Shown: piece after piece, positions 1 through 9,100 of the stretch
Layout of the letters: the number at the start of each line of letters is the position of its first letter
Numbering within the stretch: the stretch's first letter is position 1
Assembly: GCA_026770585.1 (NCBI GenBank)
Contig: MU646330.1
Coordinates: 522,244-536,998, forward strand
Reading direction: 5' to 3'
Source: Baffinella frigidus
Taxonomy: Eukaryota; Cryptophyceae; Cryptomonadales; Baffinellaceae
DNA length: 14,755 nt
Made by a program: the position numbers and the translations under genes
Notes under the pieces: generated by a model
Told to the model about the DNA's origin: nothing
The model's input: only the letters and a program-made list of their open reading frames with translations
Databases searched by the model: none

Positions 1-205
1 CAAACCCCAAACCCCAAACCCCAAACCCCAACCCCAAACCCCATACCCCAAGCCCCAAACCTCAAACCCCAAACCCCAAACTACAAACTACAAACCGCGA
101 ACCCTAAACCCCAAACCCAAAACCCAAAACCCAAAACCCAAAAACCCGAACCCAAAACCCATAACCCAAAACCCAAACCCCAAACCCAAAACCCCCGAAT
201 CCTAA
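1..205. repeat. Degenerate telomere-like array (CCCCAAA / CCCAAAA)
   Basis: Short C-rich units 7 to 8 bp long (ccccaaa, cccaaaa, few ccctaaa) fill the first 205 bases. They are variants of CCCTAAA, the C strand of the plant/algal telomere motif. The degeneracy and the many similar blocks further inside argue for interstitial or subtelomeric DNA, not a working chromosome end. No gene is visible. Confidence 0.85.
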
Positions 206-516
206 ACCCTGAACCATTCGGCAGGCAATTCCCACGTTCTGGGGTGGAGGGGATGCTGGACCGTACCCAGAGCCTGAGAGGATTTGAATCGAATCAAATC
301 TGAATCAAATCAAATTGAAATCAAATTTGAGAGGACCTAGTCGAGGTGTGAGGACCTGGCTAGGACGAGCCCGCCTCGGGATGACGTTGGAGCCACTGCT
401 CTATGGGCAGAATGTATCGTGCAATACATCGGAAGTCAGTCGAGGACGAGCCCGCCTCTCTGGGGGATACAGCCCCATGTAGGATGACCGGAGTGACTTT
501 ACACGGTCACGTCCAC
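206..516. other. Gene-free spacer
   Basis: No supported exon is seen. There is a short A+T-rich stretch of tandem aatcaaatc-like words (about 285-330) and a direct repeat of gacgagcccgcctc (about 364 and 446). Confidence 0.5.
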
Positions 517-517
517 T

Positions 518-620
518 ATCCCTTAAGTGGCCAGTAGGCTCATACGCCCTACCGTAGGGCCCAAGGACTTGCCTAGGACCTCTTAGCGGTCAATTTTGAC
601 CGCCTCAACACTGAAGGGAT
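518..620 (+). mobile_element. MITE-like foldback element, family A (copy A1)
   Basis: A 103-bp element starts with atcccttaagtggc and ends with the imperfect reverse complement (cactgaagggat). Its body contains gtaggctcatacgcc, a CCTAC-GTAGG palindrome, CCTAGG motifs and ggtcaattttgacc. Copy A2 at 1052-1154 has the same length and the same body in reverse orientation. There is no coding capacity, so any movement would need an enzyme supplied elsewhere. Confidence 0.75.
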
Positions 621-874
621 AAGGAGATAAGCCAAAACCTAAAGGCTCGAGAGTTGACGTTTGTGGCGACTCCCACAGCCCGAGTTCTCTTCACGCGATA
701 TTTACTCGCATGTCCTCATAACTGTTCGGTGCAGAGGTGTTGGTGGGTCTGGCAGCTAAAGTAAACTGTGTCCTGACAAAATGCCCCCGGGGGGTAGCAA
801 CTTAGCCTAAATTTAGGGGAAAGCTTTCCCTCGCGGGAACCCGAAACCCGAAACCACCCCCAACGAGGTCCACT
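621..874. other. Gene-free spacer
   Basis: No supported gene. The words ttctcttcacgcgat (about 687) and gaaagctttccc (about 820) recur near 1040 and 1270, so parts of this spacer are duplicated around copy A2. Confidence 0.45.
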
Positions 875-1006
875 AGCCCTTTCAGGTGGCTCAAATAGTG
901 CTCTGGAACCTTTTCGATTTACCGTGACATCGGGGTTGGATCCGACCCCGATGCAAGGTAAATTCGAAGGCCTTCCAGGGCAGTATTTGAGCCACTTGGG
1001 AGGGCT
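875..1006. mobile_element. Foldback element, about 132 bp
   Basis: The two halves are imperfect reverse complements: agccct at 875 pairs with agggct ending at 1006, ggctcaaata with tatttgagcc, and atcggggt with accccgat around a tggatccg loop. Several mismatches show age. Structure and size fit a MITE or foldback element. The minus-strand reading frames over it are by-products. Confidence 0.7.
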
Positions 1007-1051
1007 TGTGGGTGTCAGCCCGCTCAAACTCGCTGTAGTTCTCTTCACGCG

Positions 1052-1154
1052 ATCCCTTAAATGGCGAGGGGGTCAAAATTGACCGCCAAGAGGTCCTAGG
1101 CAGGTCCTAGGGCCCTACCCTAGGGCGTATGAGCCTACTCGCCACTGAAGGGAT
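1052..1154 (-). mobile_element. MITE-like foldback element, family A (copy A2)
   Basis: Termini are atcccttaaatggcgag and ctcgccactgaagggat. The body is that of A1 in reverse, with ggtcctagg and ccctaccctaggg. It sits between an outer inverted pair, gctcaaactcgctg (1021-1034) and cagcgagtttgacg (about 1158-1171). Confidence 0.8.
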
Positions 1155-1263
1155 ATGCAGCGAGTTTGACGGACGCCCGCAGTTCCACCGCTTGACTTTT
1201 CCTCACACAACATATACTCACATGTCCTTACAAATGTTGCCTCCGCGGTGGGGGCGCTTGCCC

Positions 1264-1776
1264 CTAGATGAAAGCTTTCCCCCGCGGGAACCGAAGCGGT
1301 TCCGCATGATCGGAGTGCCCCTCCTCCCGGGGCTGGTGTTCCGGGACGCGCTCGAGGCGAGGTCTTTGGTTCGCAGCCGACAACGACGAGGCTGCGAACC
1401 AAAGATGCGCCTCGGGCGCGTCTTCAGCGCCGACGCGGCGCCGCAGGGGAAGTCTGTCGGCGCCTCCGGGGTGGTCGAGCGATCTGGCGAAGCATGGGTC
1501 GATAGGCCCTTGGGCGCAGGTGAGGATAGTCTTGAGGGTTGGTAGGTGGTGCGCGACGGCCTGGGAGGAGGCCGCCGCAGAGTGGAAGGCCACCGCAGAG
1601 GACATTGTGGGTCCTGCGATCACTCCCCCGTGCCTCGAGGCTGCCGCAGAGTGGAGCGGGCGCAGGGAGGCCGTTGCGCGCGCGGGCGTCTGCAGCCATG
1701 CTCCAGGGGCGAAAGCTTCAGCAGAGTGCAGAGCAAGGCCGACCAACCCGGCGGCGAGCATGCTGAGCCGTGCCAT
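1264..1776 (-). CDS. Possible first exon of a plastid-targeted protein (leader only)
   Basis: On the minus strand the frame from ATG 1776-1774 begins with a short basic stretch (Arg3), a hydrophobic segment at about residues 6-16 and then the motif SAEAFAP at 18-24. It continues as a Ser/Ala/Arg-rich, acid-poor stretch with Trp27. This is the layout of a signal peptide, an AFAP-type cleavage motif and a transit peptide, as in nuclear-encoded plastid proteins of algae with secondary plastids. The frame stays open to a stop at 1264, but beyond about residue 75 it looks like arbitrary G+C-rich translation, so the true exon probably ends earlier; a GT donor is possible at 1557. No mature domain is recognised. 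Three imperfect repeats (HSAEA, HSAAA, HSAAA) lie within the leader. The start codon lies inside an inverted repeat, so a chance frame cannot be excluded. Confidence 0.33.
   Translation of the reverse strand: MARLSMLAAGLVGLALHSAEAFAPGAWLQTPARATASLRPLHSAAASRHGGVIAGPTMSSAVAFHSAAASSQAVAHHLPTLKTILTCAQGPIDPCFARSLDHPGGADRLPLRRRVGAEDAPEAHLWFAASSLSAANQRPRLERVPEHQPREEGHSDHAEPLRFPRGKAFI
1345..1425. repeat. Inverted repeat, stem-loop
   Basis: tctttggttcgcagcc (1363-1378) is the exact reverse complement of ggctgcgaaccaaaga (1390-1405), with an 11-bp loop. The pairing continues imperfectly outwards (gacgcgctcgaggc against gcctcgggcgcgtc). It could be a small foldback element or a structured RNA; nothing decides between these. 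Confidence 0.7.
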
Positions 1777-1879
1777 ATCGCGTGTCTTTTCGCCAACTCT
1801 GCTCGTGTACCAAGAGGTAGACCCTTGCGTGTACACTCGTATGCGGGGAAGGCGTGATATGGCACGGCTCAGCATGCTC
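1756..1879. mobile_element. Foldback element with 24-bp terminal inverted repeats
   Basis: gagcatgctgagccgtgcca at 1756 continues to 1779 and is exactly matched in reverse complement at 1856-1879. The 76-bp interior has no clear coding content. It may be a MITE. It covers the start codon of the minus-strand leader frame. Confidence 0.75.
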
Positions 1880-2218
1880 AAAAAAGGTCGTTTCTGGGCG
1901 GACGCGTCTCGGTCACGCTGTGTGGTAAAGAGCCGTCAACTGTCCCCGTGACCCAAACCGAGTCCTGCATTGGGACAGATCGTAATCAAAATCGGACGAT
2001 TTTCGACAGGATCGTGTACGCATCGAACAAAATGGTACAAAACGAAGCCGTCTAAAGAAAGAACTCACTATCCGCGTGACACAACTGCCCTTTGATGACG
2101 CGGAACTAAAAGTCACCAGTTTTAAAGCGTCTCCTCGGTGTTTTTTTGGCGTCTCTACGGTATCTTGTGACCCCGCCACATTTAAAACAGACGTTTTAAG
2201 GCCCAACTTAAGGGAATT
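1880..2218. other. Gene-free spacer
   Basis: No exon, RNA gene or clear repeat supported. A+T content is higher than in the block to its left. Confidence 0.4.
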
Positions 2219-2402
2219 GATAGACTCAGGGTTGGCGACAGTCGCTGATGGGCGGGGCGCCCTTCCTCGACCTGCGAGTCTTCCCGTCGGGAGAGAAGCT
2301 GCTCTTCTTCGGCCACCTCGTCGGGCGCGCGCCTTCGGCGCTCCCGACGAGGCCCTCTCAGGGCCTAGGTGCCGTCTCTCCTTAGCCAACCCTGAGTCTA
2401 TC
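2219..2402. mobile_element. MITE-like element with 18-bp TIRs
   Basis: gatagactcagggttggc (2219-2236) is repeated in exact inverse at 2385-2402. The interior contains a second inverted pair (cctcgtcgggcgcgcgcc and ggcgctcccgacgagg). The element directly abuts the large palindrome at 2403. aatt lies just left of this element (2215-2218) and just right of the palindrome (2796-2799), which could be a target duplication around both together. Confidence 0.75.
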
Positions 2403-2795
2403 ATCTTCGTATACTGTTGTATACTCGGTGATATATGACTCTGGGTAGGTGACTCTCTAGAGCATCTTTCTGCTCTCGCGTGTCGCCTCCCAGAGCCCAC
2501 CTCTCACCACCCTCAGATATCACCCCTTCGTCTCAGAGTGGCTTTCTGCTCTCACGTGAGCGCGCGTGCGGTCTCGCGCACGAAGCGCGGGACGCACGCG
2601 CACATCTCGCGCGGTCGTGCGCGAGACCGCACGCGCGCTCACGTGAGAGCAGAAAGCCACTCTGAGACGAAGGGGTGATATCTGAGGGTGGTGAGAGGTG
2701 GGCTCTGGGAGGCGACACGCGAGAGCAGAAAGATGCTCTAGAGAGTCACCTACCCAGAGTCATATATCACCGAGTATACAACAGTATACGAAGAT
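2403..2795. repeat. 393-bp palindrome, arms of 181 bp
   Basis: The arms at 2403-2583 and 2615-2795 appear to be exact reverse complements; I found no mismatch reading through them. The loop is 31 bp and is itself partly self-complementary (cgcgg, gacgcacgcg). The arms carry many short palindromic words (gtatac, atatat, cacgtg, tctaga). Near-identical 61-codon frames on both strands are a result of the symmetry, not genes. Such a perfect long palindrome must be young or kept by gene conversion. Confidence 0.93.
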
Positions 2796-3080
2796 AATTT
2801 AACATAAACACGTCCCCATCACGCCCCCGTTGGGGTGACTGTCATTTTTTCATTGTGATGTCCATCAAAACTCCGTTGAAAACGGCCTTTCACGGATCGC
2901 TACGGAAGGTCTTTCACATTAAATCTGTCCATCAAGATTCTTTAAGCCAGTCACATGATTTGCCCGGGCGTAGGCAGGGGGTGTGCGGAACACCACCAGG
3001 TTGAAGGTGTCATCAACGTGGTTCTCTCGAAAAGGCATCCTTTCAATATCTTTTCTAGGATTCTCATACATCTACCCGAC
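2796..3080 (+). promoter_or_regulatory. Presumed 5' flank of the globin gene
   Basis: Unique-looking sequence between the palindrome and the proposed start codon. No TATA box or other defined promoter motif is recognised. An acceptor-like ttttctag (3051-3058) lies 22 bp before the ATG and could serve trans-splicing or a 5'UTR intron; this is inference only. Confidence 0.3.
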
Positions 3081-3107
3081 ATGAGCACGGACGAGGCACG
3101 CACGAGG
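3081..3107 (+). CDS. Globin exon 1 (residues 1-9), proposed start
   Basis: ATG opens a 9-codon exon, MSTDEARTR, followed by the donor GTGCGC, which is identical to the donor of exon 5. Joined in phase 0 to exon 2 it gives TDEARTRVEESW, matching the spacing of the globin N-terminus (T-x-E-Q-x-x-L-V-x-x-S-W). The frame is open upstream to another Met at 2955, which would add 42 residues; normal globin length favours the 3081 start. This exon is the weakest link because it is so short. Confidence 0.55.
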
Positions 3108-6100
3108 GTGCGCTCCCGCCCCGCCATCGCAGGGTCCATGATGGTCTCCCAGAAAAAAAGTGAGGCGTCGCAGAGCAGCAGGGCGTGGAAAGAGGGGGCA
3201 GTGTTGTATCCCAACGTCACGCACAAGTCTCTGTTGAAGTCTTGTCTAGCCGGCGAGATGTTGGGCGTAACGTCCAGCTACACCGAAACAGTGTGTGGTT
3301 CTTGACCAGGGCCGCCCTCGACTCCCGCGCCTTGTCCCAGCCCGGGAGATCGGGCCGTGAAAACGCATGGCGGAGAGGACAGGTCGAGGTGGCTACGGGT
3401 GTTAGAGCCCTCGCGTCTCGGCCTACCTCTCTCGCTGGCGTGAAGCGGTCGTGTATAGCAACCGAATAAATCTTGCATCCCCCCCTGTTCGTCGGATTCC
3501 GACGACCGCCAGTATAGATCAACCGAATCGAACCAGGCGATTTGCACTCATTCTGAGGGCTTGTGGCACGTGGAGGAATCCTGGGCGCTGGTGGAGGCCA
3601 ACGCGGAAGCGCTGAGAGGAGCAAATCGTCCTTTCGATTCCGCTGATGTGTATTGGGGGTCGTCGGATTCCGACGACCGCCAGTGTAGATCCACCGAATT
3701 GAACAAGGCGATTTGCGCTCATTTTGAGGGCTAAACCCTAAACCCTAAACAAGGTGGAGGAATCCTGGGCGCTGGTTGAGGCCAACGCGGCAGAGCACGG
3801 CATCAAGTTCTTCCTCCGGATCTTCGAGATCGCGCCCGGCGCCCTCCAGGTTCCACCCCACACAGCGGACTTCGAAGGGATTTCGAATAACCCTTAAGCG
3901 GTAAGACCTAGGACCCTACGGTAGGCAATCCGTAGAGCCATAGGAGGGGGTTCCTACGGATCAGGTAACCGGAAATGGCTTGATTATGAAGCTTTCCCCC
4001 CCCCTGCGTAGCCCGCTGGCTTTTCCCCCTGCGGCACGGCGTCAAGTTCTTCCTCCGGCTCTTCGAGATCGCGCCCGGCGCCCTCCCCAAGCTAGATTCC
4101 AGGAAGGTGTCGCCGAAAGTCAATTTCCCCTGAAGGTAGTTGTTTTCAAAAGTCAAATACCGTACCAGGGTACGGTATTAAGACAGTCACCACCCTCCTC
4201 CAATCTGGCGTGGCCAGGTTCCCACCAACCCTCGCGGGATGAGCAAATCGGTGAATCTGACGTCACGTATTTCCCTTGGAGGCTGCCGATTTCCGGCGTC
4301 TGTGGAGCCATGTTGCCTGGAAATTGAAAATCGAGAATCGTCGATTTGCTCCGCCCGTGAGGGGGTTGGGTTTGGAGGTCAAGGGTTGGGGTGTGGGGTT
4401 CAGGGGAGCACGCGCGTGCCTCCCAGGACAGCGAGCGTGTCCTGCTCTGCCTCACTCGGGTTGACCGACTGTTCTTAAGTTGACGTGGCGGAAGTGTGGT
4501 ACAAATTAGTCAACTTTGGAAAGAGCCCGGTCTGGCCAAAATGGCGAGACCAAATTGCCAAAATGGCGTGATCAAAATACATGAGACTAAGCTGGGTTAT
4601 CTTCTACCACCGCCCCCCCTGCTCGCACCGTCGTCTTCTTCTTCTTCTTCTTTATTACTCTCGATACAGGTGCTAGATAGGCCCTTAAGCCTCGGGTTGA
4701 GTGATACAATAGTCTATGGGCCTTGAAGAAACGAGCCTGCCTCTCCTGCACGTGTATGTTTCGGTCTCTGCACCCGCCCCTCCACACAGCGGGCTACGCA
4801 GGGAAAACACGTTCAAATTCAAGCAATTAGCCGTTGCCTTATCCGTAGGAACCCCGCCTATGTCCCTACGGATTTCCTACCGCAGGGTCGTAGGTCTGAT
4901 CGCTTAGGGGTTATTCGAAATCCCTTCGAAGTCCGAAGGGGTTTCTGGGTGGTCTCGAGCGTGCCGCTCGTCCGGATTCCGAACTACACCACCACCCTGG
5001 AGTCAACTTATGGGCAAATCGAATGTTTCGTAAGTCAACTCCCACACAAATGCACTCGCGTTCCGAGTCCGGGGTCTCTGCCAGGGTAAATCTCTTAGGG
5101 GTGTTATCTAACAACCTGCTCTCCCCCCAGCTCTTCTCTTCCAAGGATGCGGAGAGAATGTGAGCCTCGGTCGGACAGGTGACGAGCCTCGGTGGTTGAC
5201 TAATGAAGGTAAGTTCTCTCTCGCTTGTGTGTGGGCCTTGGCCGGCGCGGCCTCTCTCCTCCCAAGCGGGGTCACAGAGAACCTCGCCCGCTGTTCGCTA
5301 CACCCTCCACCCTCCACCCTCCACCCTCCACCCTCCACCCTCCACCCTCCACCCTCCACCCTCAATGCGAAACCCTAAATCCTCCACTCTCCACCCTTTC
5401 AGCTCTTCTCTTTCAAGGATGAGGAGAACCTCGCGGCCAGCCCAAAGCTCAAGATCCACGCCATGATGGTCATGCGCACCGTCGGCACCGCGGTCTGAAC
5501 CCTAAACACCAAACACTAAACACCAAACACCAAACACCAAAAACCAAACACCAAACCCACTGCGGTAAACCACGCGATTTTGTTCACGTGCTTTGCGGTC
5601 TGAACACTAAACCCTTAACTGCGGTCCGAACCCTAAACCCTAAACCCTGAAGAGAGCCCCAAGCTCAAGATCCACGCCATGATGGTCATGCGCACCGTCG
5701 GCACTGCGGTACGCCACGCGATTTCGTTGTAACAGAACCCCTTGATACGGGGTCGTACGTGCTTTTTTGTATTTCGTTTGCGTGCTTTCGGTTTACCAAA
5801 TCGGTCAACTACGCGGTGTTTGCGTGGTAACGTGAAGCTCACGGTCCACGCCATGATGGTCATGCGCACCGTCGGCCCTGCGGTCTCCTCAACCCCCCAC
5901 CCTGAACCCTGAACCCTCAAGTGCGGTCTGAACCCTGAACCCTGAAGACAGCCCCAAACTCCCAACGATCCGCCGCATAACAAACAGGGGCACTGAGGTC
6001 TCCTCAACCCCAAACTCCACATCCTAGACCCTAAACGCCAAACACCCAGCCCTAACCCATGAACCCTGAACCCTGAACCTCTGACCCTAAACCCTAAACC

Positions 6101-9100
6101 CCAAACTCTAGACCCTGAAACCTAGACCCTAAACCCTAGACCCTAGACCCTAAAACCTTAAACCTACAACCTCAAACCTAAACCCCAAGCCCCAAGCCAA
6201 ACCCCAAGCACCAAACACCAAGCCCGAACATCTCAACCCCACCACCTATCCCCGACAGGTTGTGGGCCTCGAGAAAAATTAATAGATTCAATACACCCTA
6301 AACGATAAAGAGTTGCCTGTTTATCAACAAACCCTAAAAGATAAAAACTCAACCATTTTTATCTAAAAGATACAAACTCAACCAGTTTCATCTAAAAGAT
6401 ACAAAATCAACATTGACAGGTTGCGGGCCTGAAGGACATCCCCTCTTCGCAAATCCGTTAACTTTTGGCGGTATCCGCCAAAAGTTGACGGATTTGTACC
6501 GCCGAACCAGAGTGTCAACTTGCCACACAGCGGACTTCGAAGGGATTTCGAATAACCCTCAAGCGATAAGACCTACGACCCTACGGTGGGCAATCCGTAG
6601 GGACGTAGGGGGGGTTCCTACGGATAAGGTAACCGGAAATGGCTTGATGCTGAAGCTTTTTTTCCTGCGTAGCCCGCTGTGTGGTGAATAGTCTGTCAAA
6701 GCTCAACAACACCAATATTGTAGAATTCGGGTTGGCTTGGATACGGGGTCGAGTCGGAAAATTTGAGGAACTGAAGTTTTATGCTATCTTATGCATGAGA
6801 TTGATGACAAGATAGCATCCCCCACCCATAAGATGACACAAAACGGCCCTTTTGTGTCAGATTTCCGCCCGACCCGACCCTCCAAAAATCCAAGCCAACC
6901 CGAATTCTACAATAACAGGTTGCGGGCCTCAAGGACATCCCCTCGCTGATCCCGGTCCTCCAGGACCTTGCGCGCCGCCACGCCAACTACAAGGTGAAAG
7001 TCAACTTGTGAAAGTTGATTTGTCAACTTGTGAAAGTTGATTTGTCAACTTGTGGAAGTTGATTCGTCAACTTGTGGAAGTTGATTCGTCAACTTGTGGC
7101 ACTTGATTTGTCAACTTATGGAAATTGATTCGTCAACTTGTGGCAGTTGATTTTTCAACTTGTGGAAGTTGATTCTTCAACTTGTGAAAGTTGATTTGTC
7201 AACTTGTGAAAGTTGATTTGTCAACTTGTGAAAGTTAATTTGTCAACTTGTGAAAGTTGATTTGTCAACTTGTGAAAGTTGACGGAGTTGTCAACTTGTA
7301 CATAGTCTGTCAACGTGAAAACTCGCCACCTCGTCAACTACAGGGTGAAAGTTGGCGGGTTTGCTATAAGGTCTAGCCTTGCCCCACACGGTTTGGTCTC
7401 GCCAATTTGGAGAGACCGGAAGTCACTTGCCCGAGGTCTTGGTGCAAATCCAAATCCAACTTTTGGAGTGAACACGATCAGTCAATCCGAGTCAGGCAGG
7501 GTTACAAGGTGAAAGTTGACGGATTTGTACCGCGGGACCAGAGCGTCAACGTGTGAATAGTCTGTTACCCGGTTCTCTACGACCTCGCGTGACTTCAAGG
7601 TTAATCTCTGTAAACGTGCTGATTCATTGCATTTGGGCGACGAAAATTACTACACGATTGGATCATCCTGGTAAATTTGGTGTAGTAATAGTAATAAGCG
7701 TTTTTGTAGTAACTTCCGTTGCCGCATAAGCAATTAATCAATACTTTTACGGGGATGAAGGTGCCCCCCCTTCCAAAAGTTGACGGATTTGTACCGCGGA
7801 ACCAGAGCGTCAACTTGTGAAAAGTCTGTTTCGCCAGAATGCTGGAGGGGGTAGCTCGCTTTATGAACGCCAAAACTGGCGGTTCGGCAACGCCAAAAGT
7901 CAAAAAAAAATCCTTCGGGGAATTGACTTTTGGTGGAATTGACCCTGTAGAATTGACCCTTGGAATTGACCCTTTGACTTTGGAGGAATTGATTGACCCT
8001 TTGACTTCGGTGGAATTGACCCTTTGACTCTTGGTGGAATTGTTTGACTTTTTGTGGAATCGACCCGGGGAATTGACTTTTGCAGCACTCTGGCGTGGTA
8101 GAGTGTTTTTCAACTGAAATTCGTGTAACTGAAATTCTCACAAATGGCCTTGTAACTGAAATTCTCACAAATGGTCTGGCGTGGTAGGTGGAGGAGGCGC
8201 ACTTCCCGATTGACCCGTTGTCTTTTTGGTGGAATTGACCCGGGGAATTGACCCTTCCAACACTCTGGCGAGGTAGGTGGAGGAGGTCCGGTCCGAATAC
8301 AAAAAAATGGATCCGGGTACAAAAAAAAAAATTAAAAAATCTAAGTGAAATTCTCACAAATGGCCTGGCGTGGTAGGTGGAGGAGGCGTATTTCCCGATC
8401 GTTCGACTTTTGTGGAATTGGTTGCCCCTTACTTCGGTGGAATTGACCGGTTGACTTTTGGTGGAATTGACCCGGGGAATTGACTTTTACAACACTCTGG
8501 CGTGGTAGGGTACAAAATGTTAAAAAAGACTTCTGACTGAAATTCCGGGTAAATTTTTTTTAAAAGACTTTGAACTGAAATGACCTGGCGTGGTAGGTGG
8601 AGGAGGCCCCCTTCCCGATCGTGGGACAGGCTTTTGACTTGCGTGGAATTGACCCTTTGGCTTTTCGTGGAATTCACCCGGGGAATTGACCCTTCCAACT
8701 TGACCCGGGGAATTGACCCTTCCAACTTGACCCGGGGAATTGAGCCTTGTAACATTTTGGGGTGGTAGGTGGAGGAGGCGCATTTCCCGATTGTCGGACA
8801 GGCGCTCCTCGAAACCCTCGCGACGGTGCGCGCCCTACCACCACCCCTTCTTCTTCTCGCAGAAGAAGAACCACCACCCCTTCTTCCACCACCCCTTCTT
8901 CTTCTTCTTCTTCTGCTTCTGCGCGCCCTACCACCAACTCTTTCTTCTGCGCGCCCTACCACCACCCCTTCTTCTTTATTATTACCCGCACTGAGGGAAA
9001 GACCTCGAGAGAGGCCCCGAGGGTTTTGAGGAGGTCTTCTTCTTCTTCTTCTGCGCCCCACCACCAACCCTTCTTCTTCTTCTTCTGCGCCCTACCACCA

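Larger units (their letters stand above)
7919..8768 (+). repeat. Tandem acceptor arrays before exon 5
   Basis: Irregular units of 'aattgacc(c)', 'tttggtggaattgac' and 'cccggggaattgac' lead repeatedly to a 'ctggcgtggtag' acceptor word, seen near 8101, 8187, 8276, 8376, 8506, 8596 and 8768. Five of these are followed by exon 5-like sequence; two carry the acceptor word alone. Two short A-rich stretches interrupt (about 8300-8340 and 8550-8580). Confidence 0.87.

Noticed and set aside
1-205. True chromosome end
   Set aside because: Units are too degenerate, and the same DNA recurs at many internal places and in both orientations.
2480-2718. Two nearly identical 61-codon frames on opposite strands
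   Set aside because: They are produced by the symmetry of the large palindrome and show no protein features.
2951-3226. Minus-strand 91-codon frame opposite exon 1
   Set aside because: I looked for reverse transcriptase or other domain motifs and recognised none.
7000-7290. CRISPR-like regular array
   Set aside because: The 22-bp units have no unique spacers and lie in a eukaryotic intron; it is a plain tandem repeat.
7734-8357. Minus-strand frames of 170 and 207 codons
   Set aside because: They are read from the antisense of the ggaattgac repeats in intron 4. The residues are low-complexity (Gln-Phe-Pro/Ser) and unlike any family.
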